From contig DAOVGP010000019.1 in the NCBI GenBank assembly GCA_030672375.1, forward strand, positions 1-6,502: a stretch of 6,502 bases of DNA. The letters are read 5' to 3'. Shown piece by piece: positions 5,770 to 6,502 of the stretch; position 1 is the first letter of the stretch, and every line of letters starts with the position of its first letter. The notes beneath the pieces were generated by a model. It was not told where the DNA came from and searched no databases. It worked only from the letters and a program-made list of their open reading frames with translations. The position numbers and the translations under genes were made by a program. Origin of the DNA: Candidatus Aenigmatarchaeota archaeon. GTDB taxonomy: Archaea > Aenigmatarchaeota > Aenigmatarchaeia > CG10238-14.

Positions 5770-5961
5770 ATGAAAGGAACTATCAAATGGTATAATCCAA
5801 GAAAAGGATATGGATTTATCCAAGGCGAAGAGGGAAAAGACGTTTTTGTTCACCAATCGGCCATACCAGCAGGAACATATCTGAATGAGGGCGATCAGGT
5901 TGAATACGAGATCGAAGAAACAGAAAGAGGGGTAAACGCAAAAGACGTAAAGAAAGTATAA
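5770..5961 (+). CDS. Cold-shock domain protein (CspA family)
   Basis: The 63-residue protein is a single cold-shock (OB-fold) domain that binds single-stranded RNA and DNA and melts RNA secondary structure in the cytoplasm. RNP1 is KGYGFIQ (12-18) and RNP2 is VFVHQ (25-29); Trp7, Tyr8, Phe16, Phe26 and His28 are the expected stacking residues. It begins MKGTIKWYNPRKGYGF, close to bacterial CspA, and ends in VNAKDVKKV. Such proteins are patchily distributed in archaea, so transfer from bacteria in the past is possible, although base composition here does not stand out. A strong SD, a long structured leader and a downstream hairpin with T-run make this a self-contained gene. Confidence 0.95.
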   Translation: MKGTIKWYNPRKGYGFIQGEEGKDVFVHQSAIPAGTYLNEGDQVEYEIEETERGVNAKDVKKV

Positions 5962-5988
5962 ACATCTCATTTATTGTGACGTTACAAC

Positions 5989-6013
5989 AGTGGGAAAATA
6001 CCCACTCTTTTTT
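5989..6013 (+). terminator. Hairpin plus T-run after the cold-shock gene
   Basis: AGTGGG (5989-5994) and CCCACT (6001-6006) form a perfect six-pair stem with loop AAAATA, followed by C and six Ts, then further T-rich sequence. It has the form of a bacterial intrinsic terminator. Archaeal RNA polymerase mainly needs the T-run, so the hairpin may instead protect the 3' end. Confidence 0.7.
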
Positions 6014-6026
6014 AATTATTTTTAAT

Positions 6027-6041
6027 GGAAGTTGGCTTTCC
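6027..6041 (+). terminator. Weak second hairpin, possible backup terminator
   Basis: GGAA and TTCC flank a short GTTGGCT loop region (five pairs if a G-U is allowed), followed by TTGTTTTC. It is much weaker than the hairpin before it and could be chance. Confidence 0.2.
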
Positions 6042-6063
6042 TTGTTTTCAAAAAAGTTGCAAA

Positions 6064-6070
6064 TATTTAA
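6064..6070 (+). promoter_or_regulatory. TATA box of the FKBP-like gene
   Basis: TATTTAA within AAATATTTAAG. The expected transcription start is near 6090-6095, giving a leader of about 85 nt. The 11-bp dyad CTGTG-C-CACAG (6094-6104) lies at that predicted start. Confidence 0.45.
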
Positions 6071-6102
6071 GTAGAAGTAAGTAATGGGTCATTCTGTGCC
6101 AC

Positions 6103-6122
6103 AGGTGAAAGGGATGCGCTAA
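6103..6122 (+). other. Candidate minimal upstream ORF in the FKBP leader
   Basis: AGGTGA (6103-6108), a good match to the archaeal 16S anti-SD, is followed after five bases by ATG CGC TAA (6114-6122): start, Arg, stop. It would sit in the leader of the FKBP-like gene, about 56 nt before its ATG. A translated start-stop element could pause ribosomes, but chance cannot be excluded. Confidence 0.25.
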
Positions 6123-6167
6123 TCAATCTAGTGTACTTCTTATTTCATATGTGGGGAAAACAACAAG

Positions 6168-6174
6168 AAGGAGA
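6168..6174 (+). promoter_or_regulatory. Shine-Dalgarno of the FKBP-like gene
   Basis: AAGGAGA lies 4 nt before ATG 6179 (GGAG core 5 nt before). It supports that start; no earlier in-frame ATG with an SD is visible. Confidence 0.75.
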
Positions 6175-6178
6175 AAGT

Positions 6179-6502
6179 ATGAATATTGCAAAAGAAGGAG
6201 ATACAGTTAATATATTGTGTGAAGCTAAATTGGAAGATGGTACGATATGCTATAAGAATGGGAAAGAAAATCCCTTAGAGTTTGTTGTCGGAGAAGGAAA
6301 GTTCTTTACAAAAATAGAATCTGCCTTAAAAGATATGGAGGAGGGGAGATCAAAGACGATAATCCTTGAACCAAAGGAGGCGTTCGGTCCGTACATAGAT
6401 GATCTTGTGATGGATGTTCCAAAGGATGTCTTTCGTTCAGATGTAGAACTAGATGTTGACTCGAAGGTTAAAATAGACGGCCCTTCAGGAAAAACTTACT
6501 AT
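6179..6502 (+). CDS. FKBP-type peptidyl-prolyl isomerase, SlyD-like, 3' end cut by window edge
   Basis: 108 codons are open to the window end. FKBP-domain proteins of the SlyD type catalyse prolyl isomerisation and act as folding chaperones. Family landmarks are AKLEDGT (16-22), PLEFVVGEGKF (32-42), the helix IESALKDMEEG (46-56), and EPKEAFGPYIDDLVMDVPKDVF (64-85), the SlyD-like AFG...LV..VP..F block that leads into the inserted flap domain. The flap is only begun at the edge. Two places look divergent: the segment YKNGKENP replaces the usual Phe-Asp that forms the FKBP active site, and TKIES stands where IPGLE is common, so isomerase activity may be weak and chaperone activity more important. 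No signal peptide is seen; the protein is probably cytoplasmic. Confidence 0.88.
   Translation, partial: MNIAKEGDTVNILCEAKLEDGTICYKNGKENPLEFVVGEGKFFTKIESALKDMEEGRSKTIILEPKEAFGPYIDDLVMDVPKDVFRSDVELDVDSKVKIDGPSGKTYY

Noticed and set aside
5641..5970. Minus-strand 109-codon frame over the cold-shock gene
   Set aside because: Antisense to a textbook cold-shock domain with a strong SD.
6084..6122. 12-codon frame MGHSVPQVKGMR
   Set aside because: Its ATG probably lies upstream of the transcription start predicted from the TATA box, and it has no SD. The shorter in-frame ATG with AGGTGA is the more plausible element.

Overview
The window looks like a low-GC archaeal genome fragment, most likely from a DPANN-type lineage (Woesearchaeota, Pacearchaeota or Aenigmarchaeota-like); the exact phylum is inference. 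Archaeal signs seen directly are a tRNA gene that encodes no CCA end and carries an intron after position 37, TTTAAATA-type TATA boxes upstream of most genes, and a mixture of Shine-Dalgarno and SD-less (near-leaderless) starts. Nothing suggests a phage or mobile element, and no CRISPR array or rRNA is present.

Layout. Bases 1-629 (minus, cut by the window edge) encode a membrane-anchored thioredoxin-fold protein with a CPYG active-site-like motif. Bases 696-1670 (minus) encode a PP-loop tRNA thiolase-like enzyme of the ThiI/MnmA class, without a THUMP domain and with an NFACT-R-like C-terminus. A divergent intergenic region follows, holding a plus-strand promoter and a small gene-like reading frame broken by one base (1771-1939). 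One base after it begins an intron-containing tRNA-Cys(GCA) (1941-2041), and 12 bases after the tRNA begins cysS (2054-3475), the enzyme that charges it. The three elements probably share one transcript. Convergent with cysS, only 17 bp away, is a two-gene ABC-2 exporter operon on the minus strand (permease 3493-4266, ATPase 4267-5397); the ATPase has an unusual N-terminal zinc ribbon.

The 5398-5769 region has no convincing gene. It holds the ABC operon promoter area with a perfect 12-bp palindrome, then the promoter and long structured leader of a cold-shock-domain protein (5770-5961). That gene ends in a hairpin plus T-run. The window closes with the 5' part of a SlyD/FKBP-like peptidyl-prolyl isomerase (6179 to the edge), preceded by its own TATA box and a leader with a small dyad and a three-codon mini-ORF.

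How the genes may work together. The left half has a loose cysteine/sulfur theme (thiol oxidoreductase-like protein, tRNA sulfurtransferase-like enzyme, tRNA-Cys, CysRS); the right half has a folding/stress theme (cold-shock RNA chaperone, FKBP chaperone). The features most worth checking are the tRNA-Cys intron with its competing fold, the tRNA-mRNA joint transcript, the switch-like cold-shock leader and the zinc-ribbon ABC ATPase.
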